A stretch of 64,000 nucleotides of DNA from Pogona vitticeps (GCF_051106095.1 NC_135791.1:10392501-10456500); one strand, 5' to 3'. Numbered from the stretch's first letter, positions 50,263 to 61,545 are shown. Notes: generated from the sequence alone by a model not told the origin. Numbers and translations are program-made.

Positions 50263-50519
50263 CAACCCCTGCATCACCAGCCTCATCTAGCTGCCTTGTT
50301 CTCTCCCGAACACTGGGCGGACGCTGGCTCAGGGCTAAATTCAGGAGCCTCACCAAGCTCTGAACCTGGGCTTTCACAGGAAGCCGAATCCTGTCTAATA
50401 TGAGGCGAATCCCTATTCCCAGATTGACTAGGAGCACTTCTGTCTTGTTGGGACTGAACTTGCTAACACGATGATATGGAATAAAGGCTAATTATGCTTA
50501 AAACAGGCCCTTTCCCAAT

Positions 50520-50822
50520 AACATAATAACACCTAGCCTGCCATGTTTTGCCAAAATACTCGAGGTGAATATCCAGCGACTCTGAGCTGGAGTCCCGAAG
50601 GCAGCATGTGTCGTTCTGCCAACTCCTGCGACATTGCTGGAACCAGTTGTATTGGCTCTTGCCTTTCCATTGAACCATTTCAGCAATGTGGAGAGGGGGG
50701 ATCTGCTGCTTGGGTAACAGCCTATCCTCCATATTACCTTACCCAGGCTTCATGCTCTGGAGAGGACACTCCTCGATTCAGAGCATGTTACCATAGTCTC
50801 TAGAGACTGAAGGATGCTTATG
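50520..50822. repeat. unnamed interspersed repeat with shared LINE-like tail
   Basis: Ends attcagagcatgttaccata, gtctctagagactgaaggat, a better-preserved version of the tail at 40480 and 50262. The body (ccagcgactctgagctggag and more) shows no frame. Confidence 0.4.
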
Positions 50823-50934
50823 AGAAAGCAGTCCTGGCAGAAATCCTAGGGAAGGGGTCTCCAGTCTAGGCAGATAATTCTTTATTCAAAACCACGAAGA
50901 ATGATAACACGTTTTATTTGAGGGCAGAGGAAGG

Positions 50935-51108
50935 CAGAAGAGCCAATGAGATAACAGGACTGACCTGAAGGTCAGGAGATGCTGGTTCAAGTCCCCAGCC
51001 ATCCATAGAAACCAAGGATAAACCCCTCCTGAAACATCTCATACACTTTAAAATCCCTGCAGAGCAGAAGAAGCAACTTGGTGGCACATAACAAGAACAG
51101 AAGCATCA
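50935..51108 (+). repeat. tRNA-derived SINE (family A relative)
   Basis: B-box-like ggttcaagtcc, ccatagaaaccaag, aaaatccctgcagag and tail ttggtggcacataacaagaa follow the family-A order. It is degraded. Confidence 0.5.
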
Positions 51109-52217
51109 GCTTCCGCTTTGCATGAAGAAAGCCTCAGATTTAACCTCTGCAGCATCCACTTAAAAGCAAAATACAACTGAACATGGAGGCTGCATCGCCA
51201 TCTCTTCGGGAGCCTCTAGCGGAGGTTTTCATGCCTTGAACAGGAGGTTGGAGTGAATGGTCTACCACTCCCCCTCCAACGGTATGAGTCTAGGATAATA
51301 GATCATGTGATGCTTTTGGTTATCTATCAGGATATCTCACAGTCTCTGATACTGGGTTAGAAAGACAGATAACCTGACTTGGTGGGGGCGATCTTCTCTT
51401 AGATTCTTGATTATCAGCGCCAGCCCTATCATGAGATCGACTGAAGAAGCTTCCTCAGAGGCCAGAGACTGCAAAGCAAGAGCAGAATTCTCCCACTGCC
51501 TTGATTCCTCCTGCGCATTCTGGTCTTTCCCCTCTGTGGTTGCTCAGAGGGATGAGGGAGCATTCAATCTGGCCTCCATTCCAAAGCGAACTGGCTGAAC
51601 ATCCTGCCAAGACTGTGGATCAAAAGATAAGAATTTTTTAGGCTGCGTACTTATTTGAATTTTGTGATGCAGCTCTTGGATCCCAAAACTGTATCCAAAA
51701 ATGTATGTCAGGGAAAGCTGCATGCAGTAAGCATGTATTGGGGAAATCTGTGAACAAAGGTGTGAGAATGATTAAAAATCCTGAAGCGTATATTAAGAAA
51801 AAAATTGTATGAAAAGGAATGCATATTTTTTTAAAATTGTATTTAGGAAAAATTCTGATCAATGTGAAAACAGAAGGGAGCACAGTTATGGCTCATACAT
51901 GCAAAATAGCCACAAGCAAGGCATATAGACTAATTAATCTCTCCCTAGATGTTTGTGTCACCCAGCCTGTCTTGTAGCCCCCGCGTTAGCCCAGCCAGCC
52001 ACCGAAGTGGTGGAAGATACTCTCCCATTCCCAGTGCTGAAGAAAGGGTGTGATCAGATGGCAAGAAAAGGAGAGTGCCTGATTGCACCAGAAGGGGTGG
52101 CTTTCTCAAAAGCAACTTTCCTTTCAGGGATCCTTCCATCTGTGAAGGAATCACTCCACCACCACCCCCCCAGAGCCCCCAAGACGTTTAGCCCTGGTGC
52201 TGGATCAACGAGGTCCA
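51109..52217. other. unassigned intergenic sequence
   Basis: Nothing recognised. Around 51640-51860 the sequence is AT-rich with partially repeated words. Confidence 0.35.
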
Positions 52218-53390
52218 ACTTGTTTGTTTGTTTGTTTATTTATACCCCGCCTATCTAGTCATTTCGACCACTCTAGGCGGCTTACAACAAATGATAACAA
52301 GTTCTAAAAAAATTTATAACAATTAATTAATTCGATGATTCTATAAGATGGGGAAAATAAAAATAAATCGAATAAAGAGAGAAAAAAAGGAAAAAGGACA
52401 GGAATTAACTGGAAGGGAAGGCCTGCCTAAACATCCATGTTTTTAGTTGGTTCTTAAAAGTACCCAGCAAGGGTGCAGCGCGAATCTCCGGAGGTAGGTT
52501 ATTCCAGAGACGAGGAGCCACCGCTGAGAAGGCCCGGTTTCTAGTTCTTTCTTTCCGGGCCTCCCTTGGCGTCAGGCTCCTCAGCCTCACCTCTTGGCTT
52601 GCACGGGTGACACGGGTAGAACTAGTTGGGAGTAAGCGTTCCGCCAAGTATCGAGGTCCTAAACCGTTTAGGGCTTTATATGTAAGCATTAACACTTTGA
52701 AGTCAATGCAGAAACGGATGGGCAGCCAGTGCAGCATGGCCAGAGTAGGAGAGATATGCTGGTATTTTCTCACTCCAGTAAGGAGTCTGGCCGCCGCACT
52801 CTGCACCACTTGAAGTTTCCGCATCAGCTTCAAAGGAAGCCCCACGTAGAGCGCGTTACAGTAGTCTAATCTAGAAATTACGAGCACAAGTACTAAGGTA
52901 GTGAGTGCCTCCGTGTCTAGATAAGGTCGCAGCCGGGCAATCCGCCAAAGATGGAAAAAGGCGGTGCGGACTACCGATGCCACCTGCGTTTTCATGGTCA
53001 GCATCGGGTCCAGGTGTACCCCCAGGCTGCAGACCCCACTCTTCGCCCCCAGGGCCACCCCCCCCAAACATGACGGAGTTTCCCAAGCCACCATCCACAG
53101 GGCCACCCACCCTCAGAACTTCCGTCTTGTCCAGGTTCAACCTCAGCCCGTTCTCCTGCATCCACTGCTGTACGGCCCCCAGGCAGTGCTGGAGGGACAG
53201 GACGGCATCACCTGCAGTTGGTGAAAAGGAAATATAGAGCTGGGTGTCATCGGCATATTGATGACACGATCCTCCACATCCCCTGATGACCCCACCCAGC
53301 GGCCTCATATAGATGTTAAACAGCATTGGGGAGATGATCGACCCCTGTGGAACTTGGTCACAGATCAGGGTCAGGCTGGATTGCTATTGC
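52218..53390 (-). mobile_element. L2/CR1-group LINE, 3' fragment
   Basis: Minus frames encode YADDTQLYISF (reverse-transcriptase catalytic box), MQENGLRLNLDKTEVL, ISRLDYCNALYVGLP, VQSAAARLLTG, LHWLPIRFCIDFKVL and WNNLPPEIR in family order. The coding part is split over at least two frames. The 3' tail at 52218-52290 contains an inverted ataccccgcc motif and a (gttt)n/(ttta)n end. The 5' side is truncated near 53390. Confidence 0.8.
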
Positions 53391-55224
53391 AGGAGCCTTG
53401 CCTCAGACTCTGCCACAAGCAGTCCAAACTGAGCGCTGTTTCCCAATCTGATCCCATCCTAAGATTGATCTGCTCACCCACTCAGCTTCCGTACAGGGAA
53501 CTGTGACTGATACAGAATCCTTGGCCTGGCTCTGGCTGAGTGTGCAGCCAAGGGCATTGCAGCTTCGTGAGAGTCCTTTGCATGCCGGCCCAATCCCTGG
53601 CATTTTGAATCAGAACTGGGTGGAAAATGCCTGCCTGAGTCCTGGAGAATCTCTCTGTGGCTCAGTGCTGACAACACCAGGCCAGGCGGAGCAAACAGAG
53701 ACCTGACTCAGTACATACGTATATAGTGGCTTTCCATCTTGGGCTGCCCGTGAACCCCTTTCAAAAATCTTGTTGACACAAAGGAAGACAAGGAGGAAAA
53801 GGCAAAGCTGGTTTCCTCTCCTCTGGCTGTTGCCTTAATCTCATCCCAAGCTTGTCTGCCAAAAGCAGAGAGGAGAGGATGATTTTAATAGCAGCTTAGA
53901 GGGTTCAGATAGGAGAAGGAACACATTATCTCTGAGAGGGTTTCAATTAATGGTATGAAATGCACAGCTTGGTCTTAAATCCTCCTATTCCACTTCCCAC
54001 TCCCGATAAGTGATTATTTGCAAATCAGCTTTTGGTTCTATTATAGCAGGACCTATTTAAAAGAATTGTAGAGAAAGTTTTAAAAGAAGAAAGAAAAGAA
54101 ACCCATTCCCTCCATGAAATGCATAAAGATTAAAATAATGGACATTTCCCCGCACCATCCATATTTGTTTCCATCAAAGATGTGCCTGCAATATCCTTTG
54201 GTCCAGTGCACTTACAACGTGTGAAGGATTGGCAGTATTCTTGTGCTTCAAGGAGACCCAAACATCTTGTGAACATTAGTGTCCTTCACTAAGCTGAGGG
54301 ACTTATGCAGATGAATCTGTTTACAGTAACGGCATAGCCATACGTATCCTCTCTGCACATTTCTGTTCTGCTTTTAAAATCAGACCTCACAGTGTCAACT
54401 CTGAAAGTATGTGGAGAATGCTTCTATGTACTCCACCACTACAGCACACTGCTTTGATGAACATGACTCCACCTTTTGCCATCCTAGGGTTTGTTGTTTG
54501 GTGAGGTATTTAGCACATTCCAGAGCATTCTAAGTACCCTACTGTCGTGCTCGGATGGAGTGTAATATTACTCAAGTTTTCAACATTTTGGTGTTTCTGT
54601 GTTACATTTTATTGTAATACGGCAAGTCTTGTGTTTGGCAGATCTGGCAAGTGACTGAAAACTGTGAAATGGCTAGTGGAAAGTATATACACATCCTGGT
54701 GTTGGTTGGTTAAGAGGGAATAGAAGGAGGCGATGAGAGGGTTACTTTCGAAGAATCTGTTAGAAACGTTATGGGAAGGGCAAAGGGTGAGGGGGGGAAG
54801 ACATTTTGAAGATGCCAGCAAGGCATCTTCTGTGGGGAGGAGAGTGAGAGTTTGTAAACCTATACAGACAGTATGTGTGAAGTGCTCAGTGGGTGATGGG
54901 GGCCACACATAAGCCTCATTCCATGCCCTCTTACCCAAAGCTAGGTAGCTTCTGGCTAGATTATAGTACATAAATAAATTTAGGATTTCAGTTCCTTCTT
55001 CCTCTCAATGTCATTGCCAGCCAGCACAGGTAGCATGCCAAATTAAGGGGTGTGAGTGTCTCCACAGGAAATGGGTTTATGACACGTGTTTGTCCAGTCT
55101 ATTATGAGCAGACCTTCAAGTAAGGAGATGCAACAAGTTTTTGCCCAGAGGCACAGACTAAATAGAGTTTTCATACACACTGATGGAAGGAAGGTTTTGA
55201 TTTTGTGCTTCAGAAGAAGGCAAG
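53391..55224. other. sequence upstream of the CNNM-family gene
   Basis: No repeat or exon was recognised. A 120-codon minus frame at 54609-54971 has no recognisable domain. The promoter of the CNNM-like gene would lie at the right side, but no TATA box or CpG island is evident. Confidence 0.35.
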
Positions 55225-57127
55225 ATGATGATATTCTTGTTTCTGCTCACTTTCCCCTTGCTAGCTAGTGCTAGCTCTAATAACACAGTAATCACAGGCA
55301 TGAGTTGGAGAACAGCACCAAGCCAGGGGCTGCCACCTTAGAAAATGACATCGTTCAAGTGGTAGAAGGAAGCAGAATCCATCTTCGAATCTATGGGCTA
55401 GGAATCAATGAGTTCATCTGGCAGGCTGTCTATTTTGGGGAGATGCTGGCCTCAGAAACAACCGCTGGCGTTCCTCACAAAGATGCCTGCTGGGAAAAGA
55501 CCAGTGACCTACGGGTGCTTCCATATGCTTTAAAAGTACGAGGAAGAACTGCAGTGCTGCCTGTGATTGTCCAGACTCTGCGAAAGGAAATCCACCACAA
55601 GGACTATGTGCTGTGCGTTGCGGACAATCCTGAGCAGCCACAGCATCAACATGGGGACCACGATTTGTTCCTCCGTGTAGTGAAGGAAGAGAAATTGGGC
55701 CTTCCTCTCGAACTTCATATTATTTTACTCATGGTATGTCTGGGACTCTCAGGCATCTTCAGCGGCCTCAGCGTAGGCCTGATGTCTCTGAATCCCCAGG
55801 AACTGCGCATTTTGCAGAACGCTGGCACGGACAAGGAGAAGAGATACGCTTCCAGAATTCTGCCCCTCCGCGAGAAGGGCAATTACCTGCTGTGCTCTTT
55901 GCTGATCGCTAATGTCTTAGTCAACAACTGTTTCTCCATATCGTTTGACTTTCTGGTTGGAGCCAGCATGGTGGCTATTGGCATCTCAACTTTTGCCATC
56001 GTCCTGTTGGGGGGGGATCATCCCACAGGCTCTCTGCTGCCGCCATGGCTTGGCCATGAGCACGAAGACCACCTTCATTACCCAGCTTGTCATGTGGCTG
56101 ACATACCCAGTCTCTTATCCTCTCAGTAAAATCTTGGACCACATATTTGGTAAAGAAATAGGCACTGCCTACACCCGAGAGAAATTGCTGGATATGTTGA
56201 GGGTGACTCAGCCCTCCACAGGCCTCGGTAACGAAGAGCTGGACATCATCCGAGGAGCTCTGGAGCTGAGCACGAAGACGGTGGAAGATGTCATGACCCC
56301 ATTGCCGGACTGCTTCTTGATCAACACAGAAGCCACCCTTGATTTTGACACCATGACAGACATTCTGAAGAGTGGCTACACCCGTATCCCTGTCTATAGG
56401 GGGAAGAACAGAACTAATATTGTGGACATGCTGTTCGTCAAGGATCTTGCCTTTGTTGATCCTGATGACTGCACCCCGCTGAGGACAATCACCAAGTTTC
56501 ACAAGCACCCGGTGCATTACATTTCAAATACCACCTCATTAGGAGCTGCGCTTGAAGAATTCAAAAAAGGTAACTATGGTGGTGGATCCAGGGTCAGGTT
56601 CCATCATTTTTCTGCAGCTTAGCGGTTTAAGAAGCACCTTTCAAACAGGCAGAACTGTGGTCTTTTGGGACAGGTAAAACTGATGTAGTGGTTTAGGTAC
56701 CTGGCAACCGAGCCAGTGGTTAGCATATTATTAATATTCCGAAACACCAGACACAGTCAATATTATAGAAACATTGACTGGTATTTTATATAAGACACAA
56801 GTTTTAACCAAAAACCAAAGTATCAGTTATATATCAGTGCTGTATGTACACTGTTCATAATATTGTTTTTTGTAGCACTGCTGGTGTGATTTCTGAGATC
56901 TGCAACTTGTTGATGTTCATAAAGGGATTGGCCATCTTCTGTTATAAATGATATTGAAGAGAGAGGTAACATTTAACCCAGAGTATTTTGTATAAAGTGT
57001 TGGAATAAATGCAGTGTTCTGTGATAAAAAGATAGAAGTGCCACTTACTTAAGCTAAGATGCTATAAAGTGTATTATTTGTTGAATATACTCCGAAAAAG
57101 ATTTTACAACAAAGTCTTAGTGAAAGC

Positions 57128-57300
57128 CAGTGTCATATAGTGGACTGAGCATCGAACTAGGACTCTGGAGTCCTGAGTTCAAATCCTTGCTCAGCCATGG
57201 AAACTCAGTGCAGGCTCCCAATGATAAATCACTCCTTGAACACCTCGCATATCTTGAAACACCTAAACTGGAAGTAAATTAACATCACCTAACAAAGAAG
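57128..57300 (+). repeat. tRNA-derived SINE (family A) in CNNM-like intron 1
   Basis: cagtgtcatatagtggactg head, ctaggactctggagtcc, B-box-like gttcaaatcc, gctcagccatggaaactcag and a decayed tail. Confidence 0.7.
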
Positions 57301-57663
57301 ATGAAATCTTTAAAAGATGCTTCTTTAAAGCATCATCTGATGTGATTCTGGCTAGCCACAGTAATATAAACAATATTTGTCCCACAGGGAAATCTCACCT
57401 GGCCGTTGTCCAAAAGATGGTAGAGGATGAGCATCCATGTGAAGCGTTGGGTGTGGTGACCTTGGAGGATGTCATTGAAGAGATCCTCAATTCAGAGATC
57501 ATTGATGAGTCAGATATTTACAGTTAGGTTCATGTACCTTCTTGTCTTGTTTGTAGAAAAGAACAGTGTTTGTGAGTGCATGTCTGTGACTGAGGGGTGG
57601 AGAGCGAGACAGGGAGAACGCAGAACATAAAGAATTTTAATTAGTGGAGACTAATCTAGCACG

Positions 57664-58003
57664 AGGGGGACATGGTGGCGCTGTGGGTTAAACCACAGAA
57701 GCCTCTGTGCTGCAAGGTCAGAAGACCAGCCGTCGAAAGATCGCATCTAAGCAACGGAGTGAGCTCCCGTTGCTTTGTCCCAGCTCCTGCCAACCTAGCC
57801 ATTCAAAAGCATGTGAAAATGCGAGTAGATAAATAGGTACCACCACGATGGGAAGGTCATGGCGATCCATGTCTAGTCGCACTGGCCATGTGACCACGGA
57901 AACTGTATTCGGACAAACGCTGGCTCTACGGCTTGGAAACGGGGATGAGCACTGCAGAGTCAGACACGACTGGACTAAATGTCAAGGGAACCTTTAACTT
58001 TAA
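57664..58003 (+). repeat. Sauria SINE, full length
   Basis: Head gggggacatggtggcgctgt, a gggttaaaccacagaagcct block, then gagctcccgttgctttgtcc, agctcctgccaacctagc, actggccatgtgaccacgga and the BovB-like tail tcagacacgactggactaaa, tgtcaagggaacctttaact. This is the complete order of the lepidosaur Sauria SINE, which is mobilised by BovB. It lies in intron 2 of the CNNM-like gene. Confidence 0.9.
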
Positions 58004-58784
58004 TCTACCTTGTGTTTCCTTTTTCCAAGCTGACTTGGCTACCACTGCTACAGTGTGAAATACTTTGGGGAGCTTGATCTGGAACAAATATTTCTAAAGC
58101 TATACAAAAGACCTGGTTCTAGTAGATGTGATGTCAGTTCTGAGACCATGATTTCTTCCTAGATAGTTGAGTGCTTCGCTAGATAGCTAAATTGGCGCAA
58201 GCTGGCTTAGGTTCAGTAGGGTTGTCTAAAGTTGCGTAGAGGTGTGGGGTATGCCATTTGGTAGGATCCTTGCATCCACATGACATACACATCTCAAATG
58301 AGCCTAATGGGCATGCCTCCCTTAAAGGGAAAGAGAGAAATGCCTCCCTCCCCCTCCTTGCTTTTCCTCTTATCTCTTCCTCCTCTCTCTTCCTCCTTCT
58401 GGAAATAAGCTTTCAATTTTTAATTTTTTTTTCTATAATGTAAAGTGCATACATATTCCTCTCCCCCTCCATGGAAGAGCAGAGGAGGTGTTTCATTTCC
58501 TAATATTAAGTGGCTAACTGTCTTAAGGATATTGGGAACTTGGGAAATTGAAGGTGGATGGGAAATGGAAGCAGGAAATCGTCCACTTCAGGTTTATCCC
58601 ATTGATCACAACTGATGGAACGGAACCAAAATGGAGCAATCCTAAAAAAATAATAGCCCCTGCCAGGGACCCAGAAAGGTATAGGTAGGAACACTCTGGG
58701 ACTGGCTGGGACAAAGCAAACTCATCCCCAGTGTGAAGCAACAGCAGGATAAATCCCCATGTAGTTTCACACTCAGTTAGGTAT

Positions 58785-58880
58785 CCGGTTGTGGAGTCAG
58801 ATATCTGATCTTGAATTCCCTCAATGCCTCCCTGGAGAAAAACCAGGATGTGCCGTGCTGAGCAAGCTACACAGCCCCAG
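58785..58880 (+). repeat. truncated SINE (family B) abutting CNNM-like exon 3
   Basis: Contains gtggagtcagatatctgatc, ccctggagaaaaaccagg and gctgagcaagctacacagcc, matching the middle of family B. It stops 14 bp before the surviving CNNM exon 3 coding sequence, where the splice acceptor and first codons should be. Confidence 0.55.
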
Positions 58881-59382
58881 CACACACACACCCAAAGAAA
58901 AAGGGAGGAAATGGGATTTCTCTGTGTTCAAGAGGAATTACGAAACAAAGATCTCGCCGCAGCTCCTCTTGGCTGCCCCTCGATTCCTCGGATCCTCTCT
59001 CTGGATCTTGCAGAGATAATGCCATTTTCTCCAAGCAGAAAAGTACATGCAGCGTCTCCTAAAACACTGGGATGTGGTCTGTGAGCTGCGATTTGATGAG
59101 GAGCACAAGGACTCCCCCCAACATTACCTGTATGAAAATACCAAACAGGCTGACAACTTCATCCTCATCTTAAGATACGTTGAGCAGTCTCTGCAGATCT
59201 GCCCATTAGCCAAGGCCATGGGTTCACCTTTCCCAGCAGATAACCATTTTTGGCAACCCAGGCACTGACGACTATCCCTTTTGCCTTCTTCCTTTGCAGT
59301 GGACAAAGGAGAAGATGAAATTCGAAAACAGACCTTTTTCCTATTACGGTGCCATGGCCTTGGGTTCACCTTTCCCAGCAGG

Positions 59383-59559
59383 TAATCTTTGACTCCTTTT
59401 CCCTCCAGAGTTCCATCCCTCCCTATAACTGTGACCTGAGCCCCTGGTGGGTTTTCATCAACTTCATCTTGCACGAGGAAGGTGGCAGGAGGGAAAGGAA
59501 GTGGTGCTGCTAGCTGGCCTTGTAGGCAGAGGGACATCCCACTCTTTGAGATACATTTA
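59383..59559. other. sequence following the last recognised CNNM-like exon
   Basis: Intron-like sequence after a possible gtaatc donor at 59382/59383. No next exon was seen. Confidence 0.35.
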
Positions 59560-59665
59560 CAGTGGTACCTTGATTTATGAACGTCTCCACTTGTGAACAT
59601 TTCGAGTTACGAACGGCTCTGTTTGCAAAATGTTGCTTCGACTTGTTACACTGTGCCAAGCACAG
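59560..59665. mobile_element. 5' end of a TIR DNA transposon
   Basis: cagtggtaccttgatttatg after TA (59558-59559), then gaacatttcgagttacgaac and gcaaaatgttgcttcgactt, matching the left end of the element at 37466. The remainder is absent. Confidence 0.6.
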
Positions 59666-60369
59666 TAGGATTTCAGCCAGTAAAATACGGAAAACGCATT
59701 ATTCGAGCAACTGGCAAGCAGGGGCTCAAATCCCCATGCCTCCGTCTCCTGTGAAAAATGAAATCGAACTAATAAATCGTTGGATACGCTAGCTGGTGAC
59801 TAGCTGCTGGCCCTGGCCAAGATGCAAGAGGCAAATAAAGCTAAACAGAAGAAAAACCAATGTGTTGGTGATGGAATGCAAGTCATTGCACGAGCAGAGG
59901 AGCAGGGATATACAAATTTTGCCACTTTTTGACATTTGGTTCCTGAGCCTCTTTGTAAGCTGTGTTTTCATATCAGATATTGATTTTCTGCCATCTAGTG
60001 GTTTCACTAGGAGACAATTTTCAAATAATCCAGAATTCTATAGTCAGGGTGCCAGAACTGCTAGCCCAGTCCAATAGAACCCCATGTACTTTCTAGGGAG
60101 ATGGCTTAGTCAAAAGATACTGTTGTTTTTCCTCTTAACTGTGAAAATAAAAAGACTGGAGGATATGGTAGGGAAACACAGGAAGGTTAGAAGTGGAAGA
60201 TGCCAATAAAAATTCAATGGATGAGACAGGAGGACTGCATGATAACAAAGTGGAAACACCTCCAGAATTCTGTGCCTTTCCTTTCTTCCCATCCTCCAGT
60301 TGTCTTTCATAAAAAGCTATCATGAAAAGTGAGGTTGTGGGAGTGTCCTTCAAATGGACGGAGTTTAAC
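59666..60369. other. unassigned sequence
   Basis: Nothing recognised. Confidence 0.35.
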
Positions 60370-60530
60370 CTTTTAGAAGAGGAAGCCATGCTAGCATATC
60401 AAACAAAAAGAAAAGAAAAATACGAAATAAAGAAGACAAATACGTTTGTGGCACCTTCAAGACTAAGTGCTATATTTTAATGTGAGCTTTCATTGGTATA
60501 TTTTTGTCAGCAAATCCTTGTATATTTCAT
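60370..60530. repeat. interspersed-repeat fragment
   Basis: Starts ttttagaagaggaagccatg as at 32876, then tgtggcaccttcaagactaa and tgagctttcattggtatatt, words of a repeat common in reptile genomes. The class was not assigned. Confidence 0.4.
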
Positions 60531-60657
60531 CTCCTTTTGAAATGTGGTACCCAATGTAGCAAGCCTGAAGCACAGGGGCTGTGGGGAACTCTACATCCAG
60601 TAACCTTCTGGATCAGCCAAATACTTGTATGCAGGTTGAAGGTGGCAGTGGGGATAC

Positions 60658-60832
60658 CTCCAGTGTGGTGTAGTGGACAGAGTGATTAACCGTAGTTAAG
60701 AACTTAGCCATGGAAGCTCACTGTGGGAAAATGGGACTGGTAAAGACACTATTTAAATATCTCACTTGCCTTTAAAGCCCTATGAGGGTCACTCTAAGTT
60801 GGTACTGACTTGATGGCATAGAAGAAAACTAA
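60658..60832 (+). repeat. tRNA-derived SINE (family A)
   Basis: ctccagtgtggtgtagtgga head, ttagccatggaagctcactg, cctttaaagccctatgaggg, tactgacttgatggcataga tail. The B-box region is missing. Confidence 0.65.
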
Positions 60833-60845
60833 AACTTAAAGTGGG

Positions 60846-61050
60846 TTGGCTAGATTGCTCAGTGAGTCAGAACACAGGGTTGGGAGCCCAGTTCTCTTGA
60901 TGCCTTGTAGGAAAAGAGCCAGCCTGGGTGGCCTTGGGCAAGCTACTCAGTCCCAGAAGAAGGGAAGGGCAAACCACATCTGAGTACTCCATACCTTCGA
61001 AACCCTGGAAAGAGTCTGCATATGTCAAAATCAAGTGATTAGCACATAGT
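60846..61050 (+). repeat. tRNA-derived SINE (family B)
   Basis: ggctagattgctcagtgagt head, ggaaaagagccagcctgggt, ggccttgggcaagctactca, gggcaaaccacatctgagta, aaccctggaaagagtctgca. This is the clearest copy of the family. Confidence 0.65.
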
Positions 61051-61084
61051 TAATTAGTTCAAAAAGCAATATAAAAGACAAGAC

Positions 61085-61205
61085 TGTCAGACTAGGACTC
61101 AGGACACGGGTTCAAATCTCTGCTTGGCTATGGAAGCTTCACTGAGGACCTTGAAAACCCTATTAGGGTTGCCCTAAGTAGATGATGAAGTAGATGCAAC
61201 TTGCT
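61085..61205 (+). repeat. tRNA-derived SINE (family A), partial
   Basis: gactaggactcaggacacgg, gttcaaatctctgcttggct, atggaagcttcactgaggac and aaccctattagggttgccct. The head is truncated. Confidence 0.55.
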
Positions 61206-61435
61206 GAAAGTCACATCAGATTGCACATTTAGCCCACATTTAGAAAGGGTGCTCCCTTAAGTGATGCACGATGTCTTTTGTAACTGCACATGTGTTTATC
61301 CTCACTACACATTTTACTTTCAATGTGCTTGCTTCCTTGGTCAATGGCTTAATGCGGATACTAACTCATGCATCTTTGAGGAAATCCTATTATCATACTC
61401 CACACATATGAATGGCAGGGGATATATAACCCCTT

Positions 61436-61545
61436 TTATTTATTTATTTATTTATTAGATTTTTACCCCGCCCCCCTAGACAATGCCTACTCGGGGCGGC
61501 TTACATGGATAAAAACACAATAATATGACATGTATAAAAATCATG
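61436..61545 (-). mobile_element. L2/CR1-group LINE 3' tail
   Basis: (ttta)n followed by ttttaccccgcccccctaga and a cggggcggcttacatgg block, the same tail design as the LINE at 52218. Only about 110 bp survive. Confidence 0.6.

Larger units (their letters stand above)
55225..59382 (+). pseudogene. CNNM-family (cyclin M) magnesium transporter gene, damaged
   Basis: Exon 1 (55225-56569) starts MMIFLFLLTFPLLASASS, a signal peptide. The extracellular domain (VVEGSRIHLRIYG) is followed by DUF21 ([39 protein letters not shown]) and CBS1 ([24 protein letters not shown]). Exon 2 (57388-57522) completes CBS2 ([21 protein letters not shown]). Exon 3 remains at about 58894-59172 (KISPQLLLAA, LRFDEEH, HYLYEN) and exon 4 at 59300-59382 (MKFENRPFSYYGAMAL), the cyclic-nucleotide-binding-like domain. 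CNNMs mediate or regulate basolateral Mg2+ efflux. Damage: one base missing near 55303, one extra G in the G8 run at about 56001-56008, Gly for Glu in the GEI-PQ motif, stop TAA at 59017, further frame changes in exons 3-4, no GT after exon 3, and a SINE replacing the exon 3 start. No C-terminal exons were recognised. It resembles CNNM2/4 but could be a separate paralogue. Confidence 0.8.

Noticed and set aside
54609-54971. 120-codon minus-strand frame upstream of the CNNM-like gene
   Set aside because: No family resemblance and ordinary composition; length is within chance for this much sequence.
57523-57528. Apparent stop codon ending CNNM-like exon 2
   Set aside because: The TAG lies in a gttagg donor. 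Homology ends exactly at TAC A before it, so it is intronic and not damage.
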